NCBI RefSeq assembly: GCF_000878195.1 | Contig: NZ_JXST01000020.1 | Span: forward strand, 49,825 to 113,824 | Direction: 5' to 3' | DNA from: Mycolicibacterium llatzerense | Lineage (GTDB): Bacteria > Actinomycetota > Actinomycetes > Mycobacteriales > Mycobacteriaceae | DNA: 64,000 bases | Shown here: one piece after another, positions 24,957-33,181 of the stretch | How the letters are laid out: the number at the start of each line of letters is the position of its first letter | How positions within the stretch are numbered: the first letter of the stretch is position 1 | The notes under the pieces: model-generated | What the model saw: only the letters and a program-made list of their open reading frames with translations | What the model was told of the DNA's origin: nothing | The model's database searches: none | Program-made: the position numbers and the translations under genes

Positions 24957-25561
24957 CCGAGGATCGGAGCATCGTGGACCGGGGGGTCGGTGACGTGGAC
25001 CATCTGCAGCGGCTGTGGACGCCGCACCGGATGAGCTACATCGTCGATGCTCCGATGAAGGGCGGTGAGGGCACGTCGGCCGGCTCGAAGCAGCCGTTCA
25101 TCGACATCCCCACCATGTCCGACGAGGAAGGCCTGATCGTCGCGCGCGGCGAGCAGGTCTACGCGGTGCTCAACCTGTACCCGTACAACCCGGGGCACCT
25201 CATGGTGGTGCCCTACCGGAAGGTGTCCGAGCTCGAAGACCTCACCGAGGCCGAGAGCAGCGAGCTGATGGCGTTCACGCAGAAGGCGATTCGGGTGATG
25301 AAGTCCATCTCCAACCCGCACGCGTTCAACGTCGGCCTCAACCTGGGCACCTCCGCCGGTGGCTCGCTCGCCGATCACCTGCACATGCACGTGGTGCCGC
25401 GCTGGGGCGGCGACGCCAACTTCATCACCGTCATCGGTGGCACCAAGGTGATCCCGCAGCTGCTGCGTGACACCCGCAAGCTGCTGGCCGACGAGTGGGC
25501 GGCGCAGGACGGGAAAGCCACCCGGGGCGAGCGCAGCGACGGGAAAGCCACCCAGCCGTGA
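24953..25561 (+). CDS. HIT-family Ap4A phosphorylase-like protein
   Basis: A 202-residue HIT protein. The histidine triad HLHMHVV with the preceding [10 protein letters not shown] is intact, and [16 protein letters not shown] is the second family block. The M. tuberculosis counterpart at this position (Rv2613c) has been characterised as a diadenosine tetraphosphate phosphorylase, which keeps alarmone-like dinucleotides low. GTG start overlaps the thrS stop, and its own stop overlaps the pgsA GTG. The C-terminal tail contains an in-frame repeat of DGKAT ten codons apart. Confidence 0.9.
   Translation: MTEDRSIVDRGVGDVDHLQRLWTPHRMSYIVDAPMKGGEGTSAGSKQPFIDIPTMSDEEGLIVARGEQVYAVLNLYPYNPGHLMVVPYRKVSELEDLTEAESSELMAFTQKAIRVMKSISNPHAFNVGLNLGTSAGGSLADHLHMHVVPRWGGDANFITVIGGTKVIPQLLRDTRKLLADEWAAQDGKATRGERSDGKATQP
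25508..25553 (+). repeat. Direct repeat of 16 bases at 30-base period
   Basis: GACGGGAAAGCCACCC occurs at 25508-25523 and 25538-25553, with GGGGCGAGCGCAGC between. The copies are in frame inside the C-terminal tail of the HIT gene and give two DGKAT segments. The copies end just before the pgsA start, so the tail may be a recent expansion. Confidence 0.8.
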
Positions 25562-26217
25562 GCGACTTCTACCTGCTGACCCGCGCGGCCTACACCAAGC
25601 TGAGCCGCCCGCTGGCCCGGGGAGCGCTGCGCATCGGGCTGACGCCGGATGCCGTCACCGTCATCGGTACCACCGCGTCGGTCGTCGGCGCGCTGACACT
25701 GTTCCCGACCGGGCACCTCTGGTACGGCGCCGTGACGGTCTGGTTCTTCGTGCTGGCCGACATGCTCGATGGCGCAATGGCCCGCGAACGCGGCTACGGC
25801 ACGCGCCTCGGCGCCGTGCTCGACGCGACGTGCGACCGCATCGGTGACGGCGCGGTGTTCTGCGGCCTGCTGTGGTGGATCGCGTTCGAGATGCACGACA
25901 AGCCGCTGGTCATCGCCACGTTGATCTGCCTGGTCACCTCGCAGGTCATCTCGTACATCAAGGCCCGCGCCGAGGCCAGCGGACTGAACGCCGACGGCGG
26001 CTTCATCGAACGCCCGGAGCGGCTGATCATCGTGCTGGTGGGCGCCGGGTTCTCGGACCTGCCGATCCATCCGCTGCCACTGGCGCTGCCCATCGCGATG
26101 TGGGTGCTCGCCGTCGCCAGCGTCATCACGCTGGGGCAGCGCGTCGCCTCGGTGTGCCGCTCGCCGGGCGCCGATGCGCCACTCCCGTCGAGCTCGCCCA
26201 CCAAGGAGCAGCCATGA
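25558..26217 (+). CDS. pgsA: Phosphatidylinositol phosphate synthase PgsA
   Basis: A 219-residue membrane enzyme of the CDP-alcohol phosphatidyltransferase family, with six hydrophobic helices. The family motif is intact: DMLDGAMARERG then GAVLDATCD, giving the four metal-binding aspartates. In mycobacteria it joins CDP-diacylglycerol to inositol-1-phosphate, giving the precursor of phosphatidylinositol, PIMs, LM and LAM. GTG start overlaps the HIT stop, and its stop overlaps the patA start (ATGA). Confidence 0.95.
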   Translation: MSDFYLLTRAAYTKLSRPLARGALRIGLTPDAVTVIGTTASVVGALTLFPTGHLWYGAVTVWFFVLADMLDGAMARERGYGTRLGAVLDATCDRIGDGAVFCGLLWWIAFEMHDKPLVIATLICLVTSQVISYIKARAEASGLNADGGFIERPERLIIVLVGAGFSDLPIHPLPLALPIAMWVLAVASVITLGQRVASVCRSPGADAPLPSSSPTKEQP

Positions 26218-27167
26218 GCGTTCCCACCGGCGGTGTTCCGTCCTTCGGGGGCTTCGACGTCCCGATGGGCGAGCAGATCAAGGACCTCGGCTACGCAGCC
26301 GGGTGGGGCCTGATCCGGACGATGCCGGAGTTCGCCGCCCGCAACATGTTCGACGCGGGTGCGCTGTACGCGGCGCGCGGCGGCGGTCCCGAGCAGCTGC
26401 GCAAGAATCTGGCCCGGGTGCTGGGCGTCCGGCCGGCCAAGGTGCCCGGCCGCATGATCCGAGCCTCGCTGGCGTCGTACGGCCGGTACTGGCGGGAGGC
26501 GTTCCGGCTGCCGTCGATGAATCAGCGCACCCTAGGTGAGAAGCTGCGGCACTGTCTGGTCGGGACCGAGCACATTGCACGGGGCCTCGAAAACGGTAAG
26601 GGCGTCATCCTGGCGGTGCCGCACAGTGGCAACTGGGACATGGCCGGTGTCTCGGTGGTGCACCAGTACGGAAAGTTCACCACGGTTGCCGAACGGCTGA
26701 AACCCGAGTCGCTGTACAACCGTTTCGTCGAGTACCGCGAATCGCTGGGATTCGAGATTCTGCCGCTGACCGGGGGCGTGCGTCCGCCGTTCGAGGTGCT
26801 CACCGAACGGCTGCAGGAGGGCCGCGTCGTCTGCCTCATGGCCGATCGTGACCTGTCCCGAAATGGCGTGCAGGTCAACCTCTTCGGCGAGCCGACCCGG
26901 ATGCCGGCGGGTCCGGCCAAGCTCGCCGTGACGACGGGTGCGACGCTGCTGACGGTGCAGTGCTGGAACAAACCCAACGACTGGCAGTTCGACGTCTCGT
27001 CGCCGCTCGACACGTCCAGCGGCGACGTCGCTGCCATCACTCAGGACCTGGCCACGCGCTTTGAGGCAGGCATCGCCGCGCACCCCACCGACTGGCACAT
27101 GCTGCAACCGCAGTGGTTGGCCGACTTGTCCGAGGAACGTCGGGCCCGGTTGGCCGGGAACGACTGA
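26214..27167 (+). CDS. patA: PIM acyltransferase PatA
   Basis: A 317-residue membrane-associated acyltransferase. The Hx4D motif is present in AVPHSGNWDMAG, and the second family block is VVCLMADRDLSRNGV. It acylates the mannose of phosphatidylinositol mannosides from acyl-CoA on the cytosolic face of the membrane. It overlaps pgsA by four bases, and its stop shares one base with the pimA ATG, in line with the conserved order pgsA-patA-pimA. Confidence 0.94.
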   Translation: MSVPTGGVPSFGGFDVPMGEQIKDLGYAAGWGLIRTMPEFAARNMFDAGALYAARGGGPEQLRKNLARVLGVRPAKVPGRMIRASLASYGRYWREAFRLPSMNQRTLGEKLRHCLVGTEHIARGLENGKGVILAVPHSGNWDMAGVSVVHQYGKFTTVAERLKPESLYNRFVEYRESLGFEILPLTGGVRPPFEVLTERLQEGRVVCLMADRDLSRNGVQVNLFGEPTRMPAGPAKLAVTTGATLLTVQCWNKPNDWQFDVSSPLDTSSGDVAAITQDLATRFEAGIAAHPTDWHMLQPQWLADLSEERRARLAGND

Positions 27168-28297
27168 TGCGCATCGGCATGGTGTGCCCGTACTCGTTCG
27201 ACGTACCGGGTGGCGTTCAGGCACACGTGCTGCAGTTGGCCGAGGTGATGCGCGGCTACGGCCACGAGGTCAGCGTGCTGGCACCGTCGTCGGCGGAGAC
27301 GCACGCCGACCTGCCGGACTACGTCGTCTCCGGCGGCAAGGCCGTGCCCATCCCGTACAACGGGTCCGTGGCGCGGCTACGCTTCGGCCCCGCGACGCGC
27401 CGGATGGTCAAGCGCTGGATCATCGACGGCGAGTTCGACGTGCTGCACCTGCACGAGCCCAACGCACCGAGCCTGTCACTGCTGGCGCTGATGGTGGCCA
27501 GCGGACCGATCGTCGCGACGTTCCACACGTCGACCACGAAATCGTTGACGCTCAACGTCTTTCAGGGGATTCTGCGGCCCTGGAACGAGAAGATCATGGG
27601 CCGCATCGCGGTGTCCGATCTGGCACGGCGCTGGCAGATGGAGGCCCTGGGCTCGGACGCCGTGGAGATTCCCAACGGCGTCGACGTGTCGGCGTTCGAC
27701 GACGCCCCGTTGCTGCCCGGCTATCCGCGGCCCGGCCGCACCGTGCTGTTCCTCGGCCGGTTCGACGAGCCACGCAAAGGCATGCAGGTGCTCGTCGGCG
27801 CGCTGCCCAAACTGGTGGCGGCCTGCCCGGACGTCGAGGTGCTGATCGTCGGCCGCGGCGACGAGGACGCGCTCAAGGAGACTGTCGGCGAGCATGCGGG
27901 GCACCTGAGGTTCCTCGGACTGGTCGACGACGCCGAGAAGGCGTCGGCCATGCGCAGCGCCGACGTCTACTGCGCCCCGAACACCGGCGGCGAGAGTTTC
28001 GGCATCGTGCTGGTCGAGGCCATGGCCGCGGGCACCCCTGTGGTGGCCAGCGACCTCGATGCCTTCCGGCGCGTGCTCGATCAGGGCGAGGCGGGCCGAC
28101 TGGTGCCGGTCGACGACGCCGAGGCGCTCGGCGATGCGCTGGTCGAGATGTTGTCGAACGACGCGGCCCGCCGCCGGTACGCCGAGGCAGCCACCCAGGC
28201 AGTGCGCCGCTATGACTGGTCGGTGGTCGCGCAGCAGATCATGCTGGTCTACGAGACGGTGGCAGGGTCGGGGACGAAGGTCCGGGTGGAGGCCTGA
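27167..28297 (+). CDS. pimA: Phosphatidylinositol alpha-mannosyltransferase PimA
   Basis: A 376-residue GT-B glycosyltransferase of family GT4. The N-terminal Rossmann domain starts with CPYSFDVPGGVQAHVLQLAE, and the C-terminal domain has LFLGRFDEPRKGM and the donor-binding NTGGESFGIVLVEAMAAG (the E-x7-E motif). It transfers mannose from GDP-mannose to the 2-position of inositol, the first step of PIM synthesis. The stop overlaps a nine-codon mini-ORF that leads into the Nudix gene. Confidence 0.97.
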   Translation: MRIGMVCPYSFDVPGGVQAHVLQLAEVMRGYGHEVSVLAPSSAETHADLPDYVVSGGKAVPIPYNGSVARLRFGPATRRMVKRWIIDGEFDVLHLHEPNAPSLSLLALMVASGPIVATFHTSTTKSLTLNVFQGILRPWNEKIMGRIAVSDLARRWQMEALGSDAVEIPNGVDVSAFDDAPLLPGYPRPGRTVLFLGRFDEPRKGMQVLVGALPKLVAACPDVEVLIVGRGDEDALKETVGEHAGHLRFLGLVDDAEKASAMRSADVYCAPNTGGESFGIVLVEAMAAGTPVVASDLDAFRRVLDQGEAGRLVPVDDAEALGDALVEMLSNDAARRRYAEAATQAVRRYDWSVVAQQIMLVYETVAGSGTKVRVEA

Positions 28298-28323
28298 TGA
28301 GCGCTTGCGCGAAGAAGAAATGA
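28297..28323 (+). CDS. Eight-residue linking mini-ORF
   Basis: ATG AGC GCT TGC GCG AAG AAG AAA TGA. Its ATG shares a base with the pimA stop (TGATG) and its TGA overlaps the Nudix ATG (ATGA). It may keep ribosomes moving from pimA to the Nudix gene; the GAAGAAG inside it is also the only ribosome-binding site of the Nudix gene. It could equally be accidental. Confidence 0.35.
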   Translation: MSACAKKK

Positions 28324-29360
28324 CCGGCGTGCACTGGTTCCTTTGGATCGCGCTGGTCTGGCTGGCGCTGACGGTCCTGATCACCGTGGTGTGGGCGTAT
28401 CAGACTGCGCACCGGCTGGACCGGCTGCACGTGCGCTATGACCTGTCGTGGCAGGCCCTGGACGGGGCGCTGGCGCGGCGGGCGGTGGTGGCCCGGGCTG
28501 TCGCCGTCGATGCGTACGGGTCCCGCCCGGCGGGACGCCGGCTGGCAGGGCTCGCGGCCGACGCGGAACTGGCACCCCGGGCGGCCCGCGAGGCCGCCGA
28601 GAACGAACTGTCGGCGGCCCTGGCGCAGGTCGATCCGGCGTCCATCCCGGTGTCGTTGGTGGCCGAGCTCGCCGACGCCGAGGCCCGCGTGCTGCTGGCC
28701 CGCCGCTTCCACAACGACGCTGTCCGGGACACCCTGGCACTGCGCGAACGAACCCTGGTGCGCTGGCTGCATCTGGGTGGAACCGCCGCCATGCCAACGT
28801 ATTTCGAGATCGTCGAGCGGGCCTCGCGGCACGAGGCCGGCGCGGGCCGACGCACGTCGGCCCGGGTGGTGCTGCTGGACCAGGACGGGCAGGTGCTGCT
28901 GTTCTGCGGCAGCGACCCGGCCGCCGACCCGCTGATGGCGCCGCGGTGGTGGTTCACCGTCGGGGGAGCGGTCGAACCGGACGAGTCGCTGCCCGACGCC
29001 GCCGCCCGTGAGATCGCCGAGGAAACTGGACTGAAGGTCGACCCGGCCGACCTGACCGGCCCGGTGTGGCGTCGCGAGGCGGTGTTCGAGTTCAACGGAT
29101 CTGTGATCCGCAGCGAGGAGTTCTTCTTCGTGTACCGCACCTCACGGTTCGAACCGGTGACCAGTGGCCACACCACGGTGGAACGGCAGTCGATTCACGC
29201 TCACCGCTGGTGCGACGCGGCGGTCATCGCTCGGCTGGCCGCAGATGGTGAGATTGTCTATCCATTGCAGCTCGGTGAATACCTTTCGCTCGCAGGCGAA
29301 TTGGCGGACGGCAAGCGCGAACTGGGACTGGCGGGCCCGGAGCCTCAGCCGATCCGATGA
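28320..29360 (+). CDS. Membrane-anchored Nudix hydrolase
   Basis: A 346-residue protein. Residues 5-27 are a membrane helix (LWIALVWLALTVLITVVW), about 30-150 a helical region rich in Ala and Arg, and about 180-330 a Nudix domain. The Nudix box follows GGAVEPDESLPDAAAREIAEETG, shortened here, with the catalytic glutamates in REIAEE. Nudix enzymes cleave nucleoside diphosphate derivatives. It corresponds to Rv2609c and is the last gene of the PIM operon; a role in nucleotide-sugar or nucleotide clean-up at the membrane is inference only. Confidence 0.85.
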   Translation: MTGVHWFLWIALVWLALTVLITVVWAYQTAHRLDRLHVRYDLSWQALDGALARRAVVARAVAVDAYGSRPAGRRLAGLAADAELAPRAAREAAENELSAALAQVDPASIPVSLVAELADAEARVLLARRFHNDAVRDTLALRERTLVRWLHLGGTAAMPTYFEIVERASRHEAGAGRRTSARVVLLDQDGQVLLFCGSDPAADPLMAPRWWFTVGGAVEPDESLPDAAAREIAEETGLKVDPADLTGPVWRREAVFEFNGSVIRSEEFFFVYRTSRFEPVTSGHTTVERQSIHAHRWCDAAVIARLAADGEIVYPLQLGEYLSLAGELADGKRELGLAGPEPQPIR

Positions 29361-29401
29361 CGTCGGGTGACCTGCGCGGATAACCGATTTGGACCGGCCA
29401 C

Positions 29402-29407
29402 TAGACT
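29402..29407 (+). promoter_or_regulatory. Probable -10 element of the pdxS operon
   Basis: TAGACT stands 33 bases before the pdxS GTG in the 79-base gap after the Nudix gene. It fits the mycobacterial TANNNT -10 pattern. No convincing -35 element was found at the right spacing. Confidence 0.35.
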
Positions 29408-29439
29408 TGGCGTGTACCAAATTCTTGAGGGAGATTGCA

Positions 29440-30345
29440 GTGGATACCGCAGCGGATAACAGCGGTCAGACGGGCACAGCCCGGGTCAAGCGCGGCATGG
29501 CCGAGATGCTGAAGGGCGGCGTCATCATGGACGTCGTCACACCCGAGCAGGCACGTATCGCCGAAGGCTCAGGCGCCGTAGCCGTCATGGCGCTCGAGCG
29601 CGTACCCGCCGATATCCGCGCGCAGGGCGGCGTCTCGCGGATGAGCGATCCGGACATGATCGAGGGCATCATCGACGCCGTCACCATCCCGGTGATGGCG
29701 AAGGCCCGCATCGGCCACTTCGTCGAGGCGCAGATTCTGCAGAGCTTCGGTGTGGACTACATCGACGAGTCCGAGGTGCTGACCCCGGCTGACTACACCC
29801 ACCACATCGACAAGTGGAAGTTCACCGTGCCGTTCGTGTGCGGCGCCACCAACCTGGGTGAGGCGCTGCGTCGCATCAATGAGGGCGCGGCCATGATCCG
29901 TTCCAAGGGTGAGGCCGGCACCGGTGACGTCTCGAACGCCACCACGCACATGCGCAAGATCGGCGGCGAAATCCGTCGGCTGTCGTCGCTGTCGGAGGAC
30001 GAACTGTACGTTGCCGCAAAGGAATTGCAGGCGCCGTACGAGCTGGTGGTCGAGGTCGCGCGGGCCGGCAAGCTGCCCGTGACGCTGTTCACCGCCGGTG
30101 GCATCGCCACCCCGGCCGACGCCGCGATGATGATGCAGCTGGGCGCCGAGGGCGTGTTCGTCGGCTCGGGCATCTTCAAGTCCGGCGATCCGGCGGCCCG
30201 TGCCGCGGCCATCGTCAAGGCGACGACGTTCTACGACGACCCCGACACGCTGGCCAAGGTGTCGCGCGGTCTGGGCGAGGCCATGGTCGGCATCAACGTG
30301 GAGGATGTGCCGGAGCCGCATCGGCTCGCCGAGCGGGGCTGGTAA
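29440..30345 (+). CDS. pdxS: Pyridoxal 5'-phosphate synthase lyase subunit PdxS
   Basis: A 301-residue TIM-barrel enzyme. It makes PLP from ribose 5-phosphate, glyceraldehyde 3-phosphate and ammonia supplied by PdxT. Signatures are [33 protein letters not shown] (with the catalytic Lys in [14 protein letters not shown]) and [17 protein letters not shown]. The GTG at 29440 is preceded by GGGAG. tesB lies between it and pdxT, the same order as Rv2606c-Rv2604c. Confidence 0.97.
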   Translation: MDTAADNSGQTGTARVKRGMAEMLKGGVIMDVVTPEQARIAEGSGAVAVMALERVPADIRAQGGVSRMSDPDMIEGIIDAVTIPVMAKARIGHFVEAQILQSFGVDYIDESEVLTPADYTHHIDKWKFTVPFVCGATNLGEALRRINEGAAMIRSKGEAGTGDVSNATTHMRKIGGEIRRLSSLSEDELYVAAKELQAPYELVVEVARAGKLPVTLFTAGGIATPADAAMMMQLGAEGVFVGSGIFKSGDPAARAAAIVKATTFYDDPDTLAKVSRGLGEAMVGINVEDVPEPHRLAERGW

Positions 30346-30354
30346 AACCAACAC

Positions 30355-31200
30355 GTGGCAATCGAGCAGATACTCGACCTCGAGCAACTCGAGGTCAACA
30401 TCTATCGCGGCAGTGTCTTCAGCCCGGAATCGGGTTTCCTGCAGCGCACTTTCGGTGGCCACGTAGCCGGTCAGTCGTTGGTGTCCGCGGTGCGCACCGT
30501 GGAACCGAAGTACCAGGTGCACTCGCTGCACGGGTACTTCCTGCGTCCCGGTGACGCCCGCGCACCGACGGTGTACATGGTGGAGCGCATTCGCGACGGT
30601 GGGTCGTTCTGTACCCGCCGCGTGAGTGCCATCCAGCACGGCGAGACCATTTTCTCGATGTCGGCGTCTTTCCAGACCGATCAGTCCGGCATCGAGCACC
30701 AGGACGTCATGCCGGTGCCGCCGCCGCCCGACCTGTCGAAGGGCTTCCGGTCCGCCGGCGCGTTCGACGACGCCGGGTTCGCCCAGTTCGCCGAGTGGGA
30801 CGTGCGCATCGTGCCGCGCGACCAGGTGGCCCGGGTGCCCGGCAAGGCGTCGCAGCAGCAGGTCTGGTTCCGGCACCGCGACCCGCTGCCCGACGACCAC
30901 GTCCTGCACATCTGTGCCCTGGCCTACATGAGCGACCTGACCCTGCTGGGTTCGGCGCAGGTGAATCATCTTGAGGCACGCAAACATATGAACATCGCCT
31001 CGCTGGACCACGCCATGTGGTTCATGCGGCCGTTCCGGGCCGACGAATGGCTGCTGTACGACCAGTCGTCACCGTCGGCGTGCGGCGGCCGTGCGCTGAC
31101 CCAGGGCAAGATTTTCAACCAGTACGGCGAGATGGTGGCCGCTGTGATGCAGGAGGGGCTGACTCGCTACCAGCGCGGTTTCGTCCCATCGGCCGAGTGA
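30355..31200 (+). CDS. tesB: Acyl-CoA thioesterase II TesB
   Basis: A 281-residue double-hotdog thioesterase. Recognisable parts are [17 protein letters not shown] (first hotdog helix), the [22 protein letters not shown] strand pair, here abbreviated, and [19 protein letters not shown] at the end. It hydrolyses medium- to long-chain acyl-CoA esters in the cytosol. The start is a GTG nine bases after the pdxS stop and its stop overlaps the pdxT GTG. Why it is linked to PLP synthesis is unclear, but the order is conserved. Confidence 0.93.
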   Translation: MAIEQILDLEQLEVNIYRGSVFSPESGFLQRTFGGHVAGQSLVSAVRTVEPKYQVHSLHGYFLRPGDARAPTVYMVERIRDGGSFCTRRVSAIQHGETIFSMSASFQTDQSGIEHQDVMPVPPPPDLSKGFRSAGAFDDAGFAQFAEWDVRIVPRDQVARVPGKASQQQVWFRHRDPLPDDHVLHICALAYMSDLTLLGSAQVNHLEARKHMNIASLDHAMWFMRPFRADEWLLYDQSSPSACGGRALTQGKIFNQYGEMVAAVMQEGLTRYQRGFVPSAE

Positions 31201-31781
31201 GCCCGCACGTCGGTGTCCTGGCCTTGCAGGGGGACACCCGAGAGCATCTGGCTGCTCTGCGTGACGCAGGTGCCGAGGTGTCCACGGTCCGGCGCCTCAC
31301 CGAGCTGAATACCGTTGACGCCCTGGTGATTCCGGGCGGCGAATCCACCGCGATGAGTCATCTGTTGCGCGAGCTGGAACTGCTGGAGCCGCTGCGCGCC
31401 CGGCTGGCGGCGGGCATGCCCTGCTACGGGTCCTGCGCCGGAATGATCCTGCTCGCCACCGAGATCAACGACGCGGGCGTGCCGGGGCGTGAGGCCCTGC
31501 CGCTGCGTGGGATCGATATGACGGTGCGGCGCAACGCTTTCGGACGTCAGGTCGATTCCTTCGAAGGCGACCTCGACTTCGTCGGGCTGGACGAGCCGGT
31601 GCACGCGGTGTTCATCCGGGCGCCGTGGGTCGAGCGCGTCGGCCCCGACGTCGAGGTGCTGGCCCGCGCGGCCGGCCATCCCGTGGCGGTCCGTCAGGGC
31701 CGCATGCTGGCGACGTCGTTCCATCCCGAGGTCACCGGCGACCGCCGCATCCACAAGCTCTTCGTCGACTCCCTCGAGTGA
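31197..31781 (+). CDS. pdxT: Pyridoxal 5'-phosphate synthase glutaminase PdxT
   Basis: A 194-residue class I glutamine amidotransferase that supplies ammonia to PdxS. The oxyanion strand VIPGGEST, the nucleophile Cys in [11 protein letters not shown] and the His/Glu pair in SFHPEVTGD are all present. GTG start overlaps the tesB stop (GTGA). The stop codon lies inside the left arm of a long inverted repeat shared with the convergent hydrolase. Confidence 0.96.
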   Translation: MSPHVGVLALQGDTREHLAALRDAGAEVSTVRRLTELNTVDALVIPGGESTAMSHLLRELELLEPLRARLAAGMPCYGSCAGMILLATEINDAGVPGREALPLRGIDMTVRRNAFGRQVDSFEGDLDFVGLDEPVHAVFIRAPWVERVGPDVEVLARAAGHPVAVRQGRMLATSFHPEVTGDRRIHKLFVDSLE

Positions 31782-31830
31782 TTTGTGCACGATTTTCTGC
31801 GCTGACCGCGGATTTTCGTGCACAAATCAC
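31778..31830. terminator. Bidirectional hairpin holding both convergent stop codons
   Basis: Perfect 15-base arms (GTGATTTGTGCACGA at 31778-31792, complement at 31816-31830) with a 23-base loop. The pdxT stop (31779-31781) and the stop of the opposing hydrolase (31827-31829) are the same symmetrical TGA within the two arms. TTTT follows the left arm. It probably ends transcription from both sides. Confidence 0.7.
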
Positions 31831-33032
31831 GCCAACCAGACGCGCAACCGGTCGTAGATCCGTTCGTCGTTGAGCAGGGTGAAGTGGTTCGCTTCCGGTA
31901 GGTGCAGGCGGTTGCCGCGCGCAAATCCCATGTCGCGCTTCTTGCTTCGGCCTTGCGCGCTGCGCACCTGCACGAGCCCGTCGCCGAGCACCCAGCCGAT
32001 CGGGTTGGCCGGCGTCCGGGCGAGGGTCGCGCTCACGCAGTAGTACTCGACCCCGTCGAGCAGCGGGACATCGGTTTGCGCCTCGGCGCGCAGGGCATCG
32101 GCATCCCGGTCGCGCCAATCGCGTTCGTCGAGGGAGCCGAACCGCAGGTCGCGGATCCCGGTGCTGCGCCGCCGCAACAGGCTGCCGAACGGCCGGGTCT
32201 CGGGCAGTGCGCTGAGCGCCGCCGACCCGAAGTGCGCGACCTTCTCCAGCGGGGCGCCGGTATGCGGGGTACCGAGCGTGACGACGGTGCGCACCCGGTC
32301 CACCCACGACCGGTCGGGCACCGCGCAGGCCGACCGGATCACCAGGCCGCCCATCGAGTGGCCGACCAGCGAGATCGTCGTCACCGGGACCGGCCACGCG
32401 GCCACCAGTTGGTCCAGCAGTTCGGCGAGCAGCCTGCCGTTGTCGGAGATGTGCAGCCCGGTGTTGTAGCGGATTTCGACGCCGGTGATGCCGATGTCGG
32501 CCCCGAGCCGCTGGCTGTACGTCGGCCGCTTGCCGAGCGCCCAGAACGCCTCGGTCTCGATCAAACCGTGGAGAAACACCACGATGTCGCCCGTCGCGGC
32601 GGGATAGGCAGCCCGCAGGCTGTCGGGTTCCAGAGCCACCGGCCGGCCCTCGACGCGCACCGACATCGTGGTCGCCAGGACCGAGCCCTGCTCGTGGAGC
32701 TTGTCGCCGATCAACCCTTGCAGCGCTCCGAGCACCCGAGCGCCACCGGCGTGTTCAGACAGCTTTCCGGCGGCCTGTCCGTGGACTGCCTTGCCGGCGA
32801 TGGGCGCGGCGGTCGTCATCGTGTGACTGATGGTGGAGTAGACGCCGTCCGTGATGGCGTCGTAGACGATCTTCACGGGCTTGGCGGCCGGGCCGACGCC
32901 GAAGCCCACCAGCCGGAACACCCGCTCGGAAATGGCGCGCTGGATCTTGTGGATGCCATCGACGGCGGTGCCCAGCTCATTGAGGCCGAGCTCGGCGAGG
33001 GCGCCGGCTTCGCTGGCAGTGGGGTCGTCCAT
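31827..33032 (-). CDS. Lipase-like alpha/beta-hydrolase
   Basis: A 401-residue soluble hydrolase. The oxyanion region is VVFLHGLIETEAFW, the nucleophile elbow SLVGHSMGGLVIRSA (GHSMG) and the probable histidine is in PEANHFTLL at the C-terminus; TLGTPHTGAPLEKVAHFG is typical of triacylglycerol-lipase/PGAP1-like members. The N-terminal 150 residues are a helical extension seen in actinobacterial relatives. Substrate unknown. The ATG at 33032 is preferred to one 22 codons upstream because the conserved part begins there. Confidence 0.85.
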   Translation of the reverse strand: MDDPTASEAGALAELGLNELGTAVDGIHKIQRAISERVFRLVGFGVGPAAKPVKIVYDAITDGVYSTISHTMTTAAPIAGKAVHGQAAGKLSEHAGGARVLGALQGLIGDKLHEQGSVLATTMSVRVEGRPVALEPDSLRAAYPAATGDIVVFLHGLIETEAFWALGKRPTYSQRLGADIGITGVEIRYNTGLHISDNGRLLAELLDQLVAAWPVPVTTISLVGHSMGGLVIRSACAVPDRSWVDRVRTVVTLGTPHTGAPLEKVAHFGSAALSALPETRPFGSLLRRRSTGIRDLRFGSLDERDWRDRDADALRAEAQTDVPLLDGVEYYCVSATLARTPANPIGWVLGDGLVQVRSAQGRSKKRDMGFARGNRLHLPEANHFTLLNDERIYDRLRVWLA

Positions 33033-33181
33033 GCGGTGAGTGTACGAGTGTTCACTGGATATGCTGGCGATGAATCTGCTGATTGTGAGCAGATTCATCT
33101 ATTGCGGGCCTATCCCGAAGTCATAGCGATGGCTCGCCCGCTTCACAGCTCGGCCATAGCTGGAGCTGCCTTAATGGTCGG

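Noticed and set aside
29384..29394. TTGGAC as -35 element of pdxS
   Set aside because: It is only seven bases from the -10 candidate, which is far too close.
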